DNA of 64,000 nucleotides, from the NCBI GenBank assembly GCA_029706075.1, contig JAINUG010000015.1:2444307-2508306 (forward strand). The letters are read 5' to 3'. The DNA comes from Aldrovandia affinis. Its lineage: Eukaryota > Chordata > Actinopteri > Notacanthiformes > Halosauridae. This document shows, one piece after another, positions 52,333 to 64,000 of the stretch. The notes under the pieces were generated by a model. That model made no database searches. It worked only from the letters and a program-made list of their open reading frames with translations, and was not told the origin of the DNA. Positions within the stretch are counted from its first letter, which is position 1. Each line of letters opens with the position of its first letter. Position numbers and translations under genes: made by a program.

Positions 52333-53519
52333 AGGGTCTACTGGTTTTCATTGCTACTTTGTTTTAATTTATCAATGAAATACATTGTTTACACAGTTAA
52401 CCTCAGATTTCTTGGGTTTAAACTGGTTGCTATTCTTAAGGTGAAAACAAAAACCCTGTGACTCCATGACCAGGGTTGGCCACTCCTGATGTATATGGAG
52501 GGGAAAGACCTGATATAAGTTATACAGTGGCTAAAATACTCTGAACCCCTCCTCCTACAAGACCCATTGGAAAATATTGCTATTTTTCAGATTATTGATT
52601 GGTCTCTGCATGACAGACCGCCAGGAATATTTCAAACATTGTCTGTGTTTAGAATTACGTTATTTCAACCAAATTCAGCAGCAAATGTGCCTGCGCAACA
52701 TAAACATTGTGCTATCAGTCAGTGGCAACATGCCCATTAACTTTCTGATAGTAAAGTTTTTTTATAGTAAACTGTCAATTTACTATCAGAAAAGTTCATG
52801 TTTTAATTAAATATCAGTTGTATTTGGATAAGGAGGACAAAGTCTGGTGACATTCCGTGTCAGGGGTTTTGGAAAACTTTTTCTGCTGAAATACTGGTTT
52901 TGAACGGTAATTGTCTATTAGTCATTTGTAGAGAGCTAGTAGGCTATATCAGAGCTCATCAACGTGATGTATTCAGTTAATGGGTAAGGTTATCAAACAG
53001 GTGCCACTGAAGCATACAATCAATTTAAAAGTGTTTAAGCAATAGGCACAATTTCACTGTGAGGCCAGGATGGGCCAGGCTGGAAATTGGGGCTTTGTCG
53101 CACTAATCCACCTGTGCCAAAAACCAAGGGCCCGGAGGGCTCGGAGGTGCCACACTTAACCCCACCTTTCTTGTGGGCGTTAACAGTGTAAACTTCCCGC
53201 TTCCGTTCAAACATACCCCGAGACTGATTCCTGAAAGTATCGACCACCAGCGAGCTAACAACACGGAGCAGCTTTAAAGAAATGTGGATGGCCTAACTTG
53301 GATCAGGCAGTTGCAGAGGGCTAGAAGGGTATCGAGATGGTGCAGTTTTGGCACCGTCAAAGCCCGCAAGTGGCAGTGGAAAACCATTAAGCACTAATAC
53401 CTTGACTCGCCCAACTTTGGCTCGACAATTGAAAAGCGGCCTATGTCCAGCTAGAATACATTTGTATAACCCATTATGTACAAGGCAAAAAGAGACTGAC
53501 GTTTACATATAATTATTAT
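52333..53519. other. Intergenic, nothing recognised
   Basis: AT-rich DNA between the Tc1 cluster and the DIRS remnant. The segment at about 53040-53280 is more GC-rich but has no recognised domain on either strand. Confidence 0.35.
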
Positions 53520-54420
53520 ATTACTATTCCATTCATTTAACAATGGAGGAGTCAGATGGCTACGATGAAGAAGTGCTCTCAACTTAGGCATCCAATTGAC
53601 ACTTCCAAGAGCATGATTTTAACTATGCAGACACTGGCGGAAAAGATCCCCCATCCAGTGTGGAGAGGGCGCTTAGTGTCAATGCTAAAGATAGGTCAGA
53701 GACCCCACTGCGAGCCTCGGATAGAATACCCTGTGCGCTGCCTTAGCCAGGCTAGGTCTTGACGACGCACAGGCTCTGGTCCCCACACTAGCCCCTACTA
53801 GGGTGTTCAGTGCGCCAATCTGGGACCTGCCACTGGTTCTGGAAGCTTTGAGTAAGCTACCTTTTGAACCTCTGATGGAACTGAATCCAAAATGACTGCT
53901 TCTTCTGGCAATTTCCTCAGCAAAGCGTGTGAGGGAACTCCACACACTCTCCATCAGCGCCGTGTTCCTAAGATGGCAGGCAGACAACCTGGGAGTGACC
54001 TTATGGCCAAACCAAGCTTTTCTGCCCAAGGTATTGTCACCCCTTCACTGGAACCAAGCAACTGAGCTGGCTGCCTACAGCTCCTCTCCTTTCCAGAGTG
54101 CAGAAGAGGAGTGGGTGAATCTCTTGTATCCAGTACATGCACCCAAGCATTACATACATGCCACGGAGTGCTACAAGCAATCTGATCAGTTGTTCATGTG
54201 TTTATGAACAACTGATCAGACAAGGCAGAGGCTTTCGCGCTGAATTGTGGATGCCATTATCCAGGATTACAAGGGTGTGAAATAGCATGTCTCAGAGGGC
54301 ATGATCTGCAACATCAGAGGCGTCATCACGTCCTAGGCTGCGCTCAGAGGTGGTCCCCTTACTGAGAGACTACCTGGGCGTCGCCCTGCACGTTCTACAG
54401 ATTTTCCAGATTTTTAGTTA
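53520..54420 (+). pseudogene. DIRS-type retrotransposon tyrosine recombinase remnant
   Basis: The plus strand reads VFSAPIWDLPLVLEAL and PFEPLMEL (from about 53799). After a stop come SSAKRVRELHTLSIS, DNLGVTLWPNQAFLPKVLSP, then EEEWVNLLYPVHAPKHYI and SDQLFMCL. After another stop, sequence resembling the C-terminal catalytic block follows, ending LLRDYLGVALHVLQIF. This is the order of the tyrosine recombinase of DIRS elements, which use it in place of a DDE integrase (established knowledge). The Arg of KRVRELH fits the first catalytic residue. Stops make it inactive. Reverse transcriptase and RNase H parts were not found nearby. Confidence 0.75.
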
Positions 54421-57093
54421 ACCTTACTTCCCACCACACAATGGGGTCTGCTGTCCTCCCGGTGGAATTGACTGTCTGATTTGAAGGTTTCGTGATAACA
54501 TTCCTCATACCTTGTTGGTATGAGTCATCCATACTATCAACCGTACTGACAGTATGAAGTAGATGGAAGTTATGTATTTAACTGTGATTCTATGAATACC
54601 TGGAAGACCGGCAGTACTTTCCTGTCACTCTGACTCTTTTGGGCAAGAATATTTATTGAGACAGAGCGTGATCTGATGGTTTTATACCAACCTAACATGA
54701 TGTTATTATAAGTATTCAACCATACTTTCAACCTTACTGACAGTCTTCCAGGTATTCATAGAACCACAGTTACATGCGTCATTTCCGTTTTCACCTTCAA
54801 ATCTGAAAATCAGCAACCAGGTTAGACCCAAGAAACCAGGTGAGGTGAGTAATCAACTGGCTATAATTGATCAACAGAGAACACCAACATATCCTGCGGC
54901 CCACCAGGAACAGGGTTGAGAAACCTGATATACGTATATATATATATGTTTATATACATGCCATTATAATTAAATATAAAGGAATTTCATATGCTGTAAT
55001 CCATCCATTTTACGGTCAATATAGTACCACATTTTAAGTAAAAATATATAATAAATGTAAAAAATATATTAAAAAAAAAAAAAAAATATATATATATATT
55101 CTGTCATACAATGTGATAGGATTAATCAATTCGTATTTATCTTTTGGAGTAACTAAAACACATGATTCAACTAATCATGGTGTTTGATTGGTTGATAAAT
55201 TGAATCAGGTGTTGTACTGCTGGGCTAGAATAAAAGCCTGCACTCACACTGGCCCTTCTCGGATACAATTGGAAATCCCTGCTCCAGAGAAAAGTATCTG
55301 TCAAATAATTGTGATCAATTCACTATTCAGATCTACCAGAGCCACTACAGATATCTATGGCACCGGTTCAGTCAAATAATTCATCAACAGTGGGAAGGGT
55401 GTTTTCCTGTTTGAATTTCTACTCAAATACAAGCAGTGTCCAATAATAATTAAAACAACTTGCAGAAGTTACAAAGATACAATTGGCATGAGGCATAAGT
55501 ACAATACTCATGGAAGATGGCAGCTGGCAGCTGTGAAAAATATTATTAGCTATTTATTTCAGCAATACTAAAACAGGTAACAGTAAGAAGAATCCAATCA
55601 CAAACTCCAGTGAAATATTTCTAAACCCATCTTGTCAAAACAACAAACTTTTTATTACCATAATTGTAAATATGTTTACTTATTATTTTTGATTATATGC
55701 ATTCTCAGTTCACATGTATCTCCAAAGATAGAATAATGATTAGTATGTAGTCCTATGAAACTGAAGTGATGTAGATAGATGTTTGTGAGATATTTACAAT
55801 TCCACGGGTAATTTTCTCCCTGTACAAAAGAAACATGTGCATATTTGTCCATTACTTTTTAATATATATTTGCAGTCTCACTCGGTTGTTGTACAGACAC
55901 ATAAAAAGTCTTACCTGTCATCCCAGATTCCACTGTCTCACACAGCACAAATCAATACTGAGAAGAGTGAATGTGGAAACTCTCTGTCCTTTTTCAAACT
56001 CCACCCCTTTACAGTTTGGATTGACTTCATTCACTGAATCTGAATGAGTATGCATTAGGCTGAATCCTGCACTGGGTGTTCCCATAAAATCTACTAGTAG
56101 AAATAATTATAATGAGAAGCAAAAGCTGACACATTAAATCTTCAAAATAATGCCCTAGACTATAAAAACCACCCAGACAAGATAATACAGTAAGTAAAAG
56201 AACTGCAAGGTCTATTTTGTTACATATGCATGTTTACACATTTTTTGGAGTACATTTCTCAAGAACCTGTTTCACTTATAGTGCATATTTGTCTCATTGT
56301 CACTAAAACCAACCTGCTTTTCTGTGTTTTGGAATGCAGCTGGATCTGCTTTACATACTGATATATGTTGTAACATTTGTCAAATTCTGTGAATACTTTT
56401 TCTTTCCTGGTAAATTGTTTCAGCATTCATTCATTCGAGAATGCTTTTCTGTATCCACTCTGTGTGCACAATACAAGATGCAACTGCAAGGGTCTAATAT
56501 ATTTTTATGAAACAATCACATTTGGGCAAAGAAAAGGGAAGTTGTTTTCATCCAATGCTACATGTTTAATTGTGAGTCATTTCACTTCACAGATCAACAA
56601 TATTAACATAATTATTGTCAAAGCTAATTTGTGCTGGCATTGACATTTGAATTGATTATATTTATTGTACGGAAAACAGTAAATGGAAAAAATAGTTTCT
56701 TGCTCGGGCCTGATTAAATGGTTGAAATTTTGAATTCTGAAGATACTGTGTTGTAGTGTGTGAGGCTTGCCTGTGGAGTCAGTTGTGAGGTTTATGAATG
56801 CAGTGGCTCATTGACAGCAACAGTAAAACAAACAAAGAACAACATTGTGGAAGATAGCTGAGCAGGGTGGAGCAGTGATCAGGGAGCAGGGAGACAGGCT
56901 ATGATAATGTTGGTTTTGGGAGGTGTGTACCATGTGTTAAAGGACTCATGCATGGTTGCAGATCACTTCACAAAGCTTGCAGCCAGGCTTGAAAAACTGC
57001 ATTCCATAACTGAGGCCAAGCATTCTTCTCACATTCCAAAAGCTCTGTAGTTTCCAAGAAAATGTGACAGGTCATAGCTCTAGCAATTGAAAA
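54421..57093. other. Intergenic DNA and pdilt 3' UTR
   Basis: AT-rich. An A-run followed by a TA run lies at about 55069-55098. A block near 54890-54930 (GCGGCCCACCAGGAACAGGG) and one near 55199-55290 resemble fragments of common fish interspersed repeats. On the minus strand the first AATAAA after the pdilt stop is at 56661-56666, a candidate poly(A) signal giving a 3' UTR of roughly 430 bases. No other coding exon recognised. Confidence 0.4.
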
Positions 57094-57664
57094 TTACAGT
57101 TCTTCTTTGATCTTTTCCTGAGATTTTTGAGCCTCAATATATTTTTCCCTTTCTTTTTCCTCCTACAGGACACATAAAGAAATACAGTCAGATGCAGTCT
57201 ATGAAATATGTAATATTCCGTTTGAAAGGTATTATTTGCATTTACTCAACTGGATAATTATCTAGATCAGAAAATCTGTTATTTCCTTTCATTTGAATGT
57301 GAAGAAATGTAAGATTTCAACCTACCTTAGCCTTTTCATCTTTGGCTAACTCAACTTGATTCTCTACAAACTGCACCAATGCTTCTAATGTTCTGTCTCC
57401 CAAGTAAGGAACCACCTAGAGTCCAAAACAATATAAAATTAAATATTATTAATGAAAAAACGCAATTGTTTTAAAATGTGTTTTTGAAAGCACACAGAAA
57501 TGAAAATCCTCTTAGATAAGTTTCCATTTAATAATCTCAGTAAAAAGAGAACATGGAAAGTAGTACTACATGGTTGAGCTTAATCATTACAAAATGTGGT
57601 TGCCAGTTCCAGGAAAGTGTGTTCTCACCTTCTCATCTTTATTTCTTACTCTCTGACAAACACA

Positions 57665-57698
<34 letters not shown>

Positions 57699-60600
57699 TT
57701 CTGTAGATGACCATATCAAATGTCTGGCTAATTCAGATAATTAACTAAGCAATTACAAATATTTTTCAAGGATTTCAGTTTTTTGGTAACAGTAACCTTA
57801 TTCTAGATTGTGATGTCACGTTCAGCACAGTTTCCTTGGAAGATGTGCCCATGTTAAATTCAGTGGGTTATATTTTTACTGTTTATTGTTCATCTGGAAC
57901 ATTTCAGAACACAGGATATTGCACAAAAAAAATCACAAGTTATGAAAACATAATATTTTACAATTATAGATGTACACTATAATCATATTGGCCTCCACCC
58001 ACCTTCTCTGAGAACACAGCGGGGAAGAACATGAGGGAGGGGTAACGCTGCTGTGAAAGAATGTTGATGTCATTTGCAGTCGCGTCTATCCTGCCGATCA
58101 CCACACTCTCGTGTTTCTCGTACACCTGCCCAAGCTTCTCCCATAGCTGAAAAAATTCTTGACATTCCTTGCACCAGGTGGCATCTTTTCATGTAAAATA
58201 CACACAGAGGGTGAGTCTCCAACAAAGCAACTGCAAATACAAATTAACTTTTTTAATGTAGCACAAAAGGTTTACTTATAGATCCATTCATTTGACATTT
58301 CATTCTCCCATTTGGATGAATTTTCAATGAAAGAACTCTCAAATAAAGACCTGCAGGTTCCAGAGTTTAAACATGTAAATTTCCACTGTAATTACGCTCC
58401 ATTTTCAACTAATGATTATATGTGCAGCTGAAAACTGGATGGCTTCTTTATTTTCTGTGGCTACATGATGGGGTTATATTAACATATGAAATATTATATG
58501 GCAGGACATGGATATGATTATAGCATCTGAATTAGGAATACATACAAAACAGGATGAACACATTCCTTTTCTCGTTGAAGGCAACTTTTTCAAAGTTGGA
58601 GCCCACAAGCTCCTTCACCGGCCGCTTATCCCAGTCTTTAGGAACTGGTTCACTTTGCAACTTTGGCTGGAAATATTCAACAGAACCATGTTAAAGCTCC
58701 CTTTACATTTCCCATGTCTATGTATCTCCTGCTCTGTATTAAAAGAAAAAGATGTAGATGAGCCTGTTAAAAGTGATGATATGCTATTTCAAAATCTTGA
58801 ACTGTGGTCTTTGGTCCTTGTGCTGAAAACGATTTAATTGTGCGGAAAAGATAATCAGTCAAAGAATCTTTTAATTTACTGGCTTATATATATGGCCAAG
58901 AAATGACAAGTTTACTAAGTAATGAGTCAATGTGTTGGGAGAACAATGCATTCATTTTGAACTGACTACACTTTACCTTTGCTTTTCCATCAAAATACAT
59001 TTGGCAGAAGGCTGTCACTTTGTCCGATGTGACCTCCTCTGACTGCATTTGGTATTGCACATTATCAGTCAGGTTCACCATTCGCACTGAGGGGGTTTCC
59101 ACGTCACGCACTCTGAAATACTCCAGAATCCGACCATTCTTGTGCTCATCGGTATCAATGAGCACAAATAAAACCTGGCAATAGGAAATACAGGGAGATA
59201 CAAAAGTACACATTTACAGTCCTGTGGGTTACAAGGGACCTAGAGCTCATAGGGCAGTTCAATAGTTTCTTTGCAACTATCATTTAAATTGAAAATATAA
59301 TAGGAGCTTGACATTTATTTCTGGAACATGTCAGAAAGTAAGCAAAGGAAAGTGTTTTCTTGGACGTACCACACACCAAAACAATAGCCCTTGATGAACT
59401 GATTTATAAATACTAGTTAGTTAGTTAAAGAAGCTCTATGGATGTACAATATTGTCTGTAACTGTAAAGTTAACTAATTACTATTGTGGCTTAATTTGGT
59501 ATAAAAAAAATTAAAAAAAACATCATAAATTCTTATCCCGAGTGAAATTGACTCCACACAGTAAATCTGACCCAATAGATGTCAGATCCATATCAAATGA
59601 TCTAATGTAACTAGGGCCGTTTCTCTCCTATAAACGGTATGAGCAGCTGCTTAGGGCCCCCAAGCCACAAGGGGCCCCCCGTGAGCATCTGATATGTCAT
59701 AAAAAATAAAATAATAATAATAATAATGAAATAAAACTATTATTATGTAGACTGTCTATTTCACTTTCCAAAGTTTAAACTTCACTTTCCACTTTCCCCA
59801 AGGAGGATTTCACTTAGGGCCCCAAAAAGCCTAGAAACGGGCCTGAATGTAACTAACTAGCTTTTGAGGTTTCAACAATTTTCAACCACAACCATAATGT
59901 ATTTACAAGATACATAAGACAGACAGACAATGCGTACATTTACTTTTTCCATTACAAGGCATTTTAATGGCAGTTAGCATGAAAAGGTTTTCTGAGTTTT
60001 GCTTCCCTCAGCCTTGCAATGAGGAAATTGCAATAGCTGAATTTAGTTCTATGTCACGTTCAATTTAGTCACGTTATGCTCTTATTCAATACAGAAGTGG
60101 CAAATAATAAATGATATGTATAATCTGTTAATGCTCTTTTCTTAAATACTATTATATTCAAAATAAAAAGCATGGTTTCTCATTAGAAATAGATGTATTT
60201 TACCTTGCCTCTGAATGCAGCTGCAGCGGTTTTAAATGATTTATAGTTTTCTTCAAAGTTTTCTTCACTCTTGTTAGCAAATAGTATGATATGGTTGATG
60301 ATCACAGAGCTCAATATTTTTGCTGAAGTCTTGCATCAGTGATGTGCAACATCCACCGACATGGAAATGAATGAGACAGAAATGTAAAATACTGACATGG
60401 ATTCTTGAGTGGCATCAATACGTTTTAGTGAACACATTTAACGCTTACCATTCCATTGTATTCTGTGACAAGATCCATTTCACGCACTCTGATGAAATGC
60501 ATCAGATCCTCCTTTGGCACTTCACTAGAAACCTCATACACCTCTGACATTTTAGACTGGAGAAAAAAACAGCATATTACTGGGCCAATAACTGTTTAAA

Positions 60601-63115
60601 TACTCCCATTGTCTTCATAACTACATGTGGGTTTATTTATATATGAATGTGCTCCATATAAAACCTGGAATGCCAGAAAAAAACATATTTTTCAAGTTTA
60701 CAGGCATGGAATATACAAGATCCATCAAGAAAAATATTATCAAATTTGTGCCGCGTAAATATACTCTAAGCCCTTGCAGAGAGATCTATTGACCATTTGT
60801 CCATTGACCAAGGACAAAGCACAAATAGCTAACATAATTATTCATTTAAATTGATGTTACCATGAATATTTAGCATTTTAAATGAATGTGTTGCTCTCCT
60901 GTGGATCAGTTTTTCACAGTTTACCATTTTAAAAATGTAGTATATAAGACAGATGTGCATAAAGAAGGCTATGTATTTCCACTTTCTTATGATATAGCTT
61001 GCATTGGTTACCATCACATTGCAATGGAACATAAGGAGAGTCATAGCTAGGCATACACCTGTTATAGAACTGATGGGAACAATGATAATTGTGGGTCTCT
61101 TGGATCTTGGGTTGCATCCTTGAATTATGTGAGTCTCCACTTACCTCTTTAAACAACACCACTGCTTCCTTTGTAATTTTATACTTAGAGAAGACTTGTT
61201 TACTTTTGGTCACACCAAATGGTAGATCAGGCATATCTGCAGCGGCAGCATAAAATTCTTCCACTCCTCCCTTTTCAAGATCCTGTAGTTCAAAAGATAA
61301 TGGAAAGGGAATCAAGGACACACAGTAGGATTTCTGTGAAAACCCCAATATCCTGCAGGGGGAAATTATTTGCAAGCTGCAGAAGATTATGATTAAAATT
61401 AAAATAGCAATTAAGATTAAAATATATTACCCTGCATTTAAAATATAATATCTACATTTATATAACATCTAATTGGAGCCTGTTTTTTCCTTCAGAAAAA
61501 AAACATAACTCAGTAAGTACTTCAAAATGGATAGAAGGGAAATGCAAATACTTTTTAAATTGTGTATTTTAATAAAGACATATACACATTTTTTATCGTA
61601 GAACAGGTTTGGTCACCTTATAAGAACTGTACCTTAAAAAATCCCATTACCACAACATTCTCAACAGTGACAAAGACCTCCACTTGGTTAAGATCTTTTA
61701 TCAGCTCTGCACTGCGGCCGTTTCTTCGCTCCAACCAGGTGATAATGGAGGAGGCCTTATTCATAACTGAGGAGAGTGAACAGACCATTACGATGGAATT
61801 GATAGCCATACTATAACCACAAGCTGCTGTCTACCCAGGATACATACCTGGACAGGTAACTGGGTTCTGTTTGTCACCGGAAATGTAAAGCCTCAGGGAT
61901 TGAGACCCTGTGACATTGAGCTCTTTCGCCAAATCTTTCTCCTTGGAGACATCAATCACTCCCAGATGTACCTTGAAGGACACTGCCTTCAGATGTTCTG
62001 CTGCCTTGGTGAACTCAATTGATAGAGTCTGGGACTCTCCAGAGAGAGGTTCATCTAGAAGACACATAAGGACACACAAAGGCAATGTCTGAACTTCTTC
62101 CAGAATATATTACTGAATGAAGGATAATTTTACATCTAGCTAGAACTGTACCTAATAGGAACAGGGGCCTAGACATGAAGTATGAACCCCTGCTAATGTG
62201 GTTTTATTAAAATGTTCCCCATAAGATCCAACTGCTTCAGCTTTTATTCAGAAATGTCTGTGCACAAAATAAAGCGGAACAGATACTGCTTATTTTGACT
62301 GTGACCTCTGCCTGCACGTTAGCTATTTAGGGCTAGTGGTCACATTTTGGAACTGCATTCATGGGCTCATGCAGTCAGTCAGTGAGTGTGAGCGAGGGAC
62401 GCTACTGTCTTGGCTGCTTCCTCCAGCTGCAACAAAAATGTACGAGGATGAAGGAGATACTGATGTACTTGGTGTGAGAATATATAGGAACATGGCTTTT
62501 TTTAATGACATGGTGTTCTTTAATCCCAATATGAACCCATACCCATCTCAGTGGGACCCAGTAGAATCTGAGATTGGCTGATCACCCATGACACACCTGA
62601 TTATTCTTCTGTATATTCATCTGTGGAATTAATTTACACTTGGTATTAAACATGTGACCACTAATAGGGATAAATAAACACATGTATATGAGGAGTGCTC
62701 CCCAAACATCAGCTAGGTCTCTAAGAGAGTCTCCATATAAATATTTTGTCTTTAATTATTTTACAAACCTGCGTCGTGCAACTGGAATTTGAGCCAGTTC
62801 ATTAATCAAGATACACATAGATATATTATATACATTTGATTTATGCTGTAATACATCTGTATCATAGGATTCACAGAAAATACAGAAATGTTTAGTAGAT
62901 TCCTGGGACTCACGGAAATTGACGAGCAGCTGCTTGTGTTGTCTGAGTGCCTGGTCAAAATTGCTTTTCTTTAGAATGAGAACCCCTTTCTCCTCCTTAA
63001 TGGCACTGCTCTTGGCTTTCTTAACTTTTGCGTTTACATTTCCCTGTGTCTGATTGGCAGCAACAGGGTCACAGAGCCAGGCCACCACAAGCAGGCAGAC
63101 CAGCAGTTCCTTCAT
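57094..63115 (-). CDS. pdilt: PDILT, testis-type protein disulfide isomerase-like chaperone
   Basis: Eleven coding exons: 62914-63115, 61848-62054, 61633-61766, 61145-61282, 60449-60556, 60204-60329, 58977-59174, 58546-58666, 58003-58184, 57326-57415 and 57094-57162. They join in phase to 1575 nt, 524 aa (human 584). The signal peptide [20 protein letters not shown] is followed by a-b-b'-a' thioredoxin folds. The a-domain site is SGES (72-75), with no cysteine. The a' site is WCKEC (415-419), with both cysteines. The end is KIKEEL; KEEL is an ER-retrieval signal and matches human PDILT. In mice PDILT acts with calmegin on sperm ADAM3 as a redox-inactive chaperone (established knowledge). The b' domain ([29 protein letters not shown]) aligns with PDILT better than with P4HB. 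The long acidic/basic tail of mammalian PDILT is absent. Confidence 0.9.
57658..57698. repeat. (CA)n microsatellite
   Basis: About 20 CA units with one TA interruption, in the pdilt intron between exons 9 and 10. Confidence 0.9.
59612..59845. mobile_element. hAT MITE in a pdilt intron
   Basis: A 234-bp element starts TAGGGCCGTTTCT and ends AGAAACGGGCCTG, inverted repeats with two mismatches. It is flanked by AATGTAAC at 59604-59611 and 59846-59853, an exact 8-bp duplication. It contains a run of AAT units and no coding sequence. It lies between pdilt exons 6 and 7. Confidence 0.88.
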
Positions 63116-64000
63116 TGTTGTGCAATCTGAGGGAGCAGTCCGACACAGTAACCTTTTGGAGCTGTGGGCGGAGATAATAATAATAAAATGACAGAACGTG
63201 GGCTTCACTGATTGTTCTGGGTGATCACGTGGTAATACTGAGGTTGCCACTGATAAAAGTGTGTACTTTGGTAATGGATACATTTATTGTGCCACCTTTT
63301 ACTGCGCAAGGTTAAACAAGTCGAGCTGAAACAATGCAAGGTGACTCCATAGGGGCCTGTGGGAATGTTATGTTATCACGTTCATATTGTGAACATTTGT
63401 GTAAGCAGTTTCAAGTGAATACAAATGGCAAGATTATTTTGAGGAGAAGTGGGTGTTTGAAGGCTTCTTTGGCCTAGAGAATTTTGACCATGCCAAATGT
63501 ATTGTATTAGATTTATAATAATACCTTTTAAGTTTCTTAAGAGTTTCATGAAGGTGTTGTATTTGGAAAAATATTTGAACTGAATGGGAATTAACATTTG
63601 AATGTTTAAATGTTTCTCAATGTCTTTCCCCATATTTGGAATGTCAAAGCAAGTCTGTAAGCTTGTCCCATTGCTGTAATCTGCCAGTACAGTTGCTGCA
63701 ATATATGTATATGTGTATACTGCAGTGTGTATATTATTATATACCATTATATATGTATATATATATATATATATGCAGCAAGGAACTGCAGCTTCTTGAG
63801 AGGTGGTGAAAAGCGCATGCCATAATTATAACTAGAATTGCATCAACTGACAAGGTGACCGTTTCTGTTTTTATAATGCCAATAACACTGCCGTTGATAA
63901 AGTCACACCGTAAATTAATAATTTAATGAATGTATTAAATTCAACATCGCTAATATCCCTAGTTTAAAAAAAAGGAAAGGATCCACTAGAGTGCAGCAGT
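63116..64000. other. pdilt upstream region
   Basis: This holds the pdilt 5' UTR and presumed promoter next to 63115, then AT-rich intergenic DNA. A TA-rich microsatellite lies at about 63750-63776. No coding exon was recognised; the open frame at 63382-63747 on the minus strand has no similarity. Confidence 0.4.

Noticed and set aside
58170..58190. Apparent one-base frameshift in an AAAA run before WCKEC in pdilt
   Set aside because: Splicing at the AG ending in catgaaaag joins exon 8 (NVFILF) in phase to YATWCKEC, so no frameshift is needed.
60310..60330. Acceptor ctTCAG|CAAAAATATTG for pdilt exon 6
   Set aside because: It gives an immediate stop in the phase left by exon 5. The AG nine bases upstream (gcaag|ACTTCAGCA) keeps the frame and the same length as human PDILT through the b' domain.

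Overview
The window is ray-finned fish (probably teleost) genomic DNA. It holds four spliced protein genes with GT-AG introns, embedded in AT-rich DNA full of fish-type transposons: Tc1, hAT, piggyBac, DIRS, Ty3/gypsy, tRNA-derived SINEs and a LINE. The species cannot be named from sequence alone.

Layout. (1) 994-4193, minus: hapstr1 (C16orf72), four coding exons, 265 aa, with its 3' UTR running to the left edge. (2) 4.8-12.1 kb: a transposon-rich gap with a hAT MITE, a decayed gypsy element split by a CTAG-rich tandem repeat, a SINE, and a LINE reverse transcriptase interrupted by a hAT element. (3) 14895-45386, plus: usp7, 31 coding exons, 1102 aa, the same length as the human protein. Its introns hold a Tc1 remnant, three related SINEs, two hAT elements, a BED-finger transposase remnant, a Gmr1-type LTR element and a piggyBac-type element. 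(4) 47139-48483, minus: a 145-aa LITAF-domain gene, tail to tail with usp7; their poly(A) signals are about 105 bp apart. (5) 49.3-54.4 kb: Tc1 copies inside a larger inverted-repeat element, a smaller MITE inside one Tc1, and a DIRS-type tyrosine recombinase remnant. (6) 57094-63115, minus: pdilt, 11 coding exons, 524 aa, ending in KEEL.

The genes are independently transcribed and do not form a pathway. HAPSTR1 (partner of the ligase HUWE1) and USP7 (deubiquitinase for p53/MDM2 and others) both belong to nuclear ubiquitin and stress biology, and they are also neighbours in human (established knowledge, from memory). LITAF-domain proteins act on endosomal and lysosomal membranes. PDILT is an ER thioredoxin-fold chaperone.

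Most notable: the pdilt a' domain carries an intact CKEC motif while its a domain has lost both cysteines; a Gmr1-type element has integrase upstream of reverse transcriptase; several hAT and piggyBac insertions keep exact target-site duplications; and three identical YY1-like 12-mers lie in hapstr1 intron 1. I found no CRISPR array, operon or functional RNA gene. No clearly new biological system was found.
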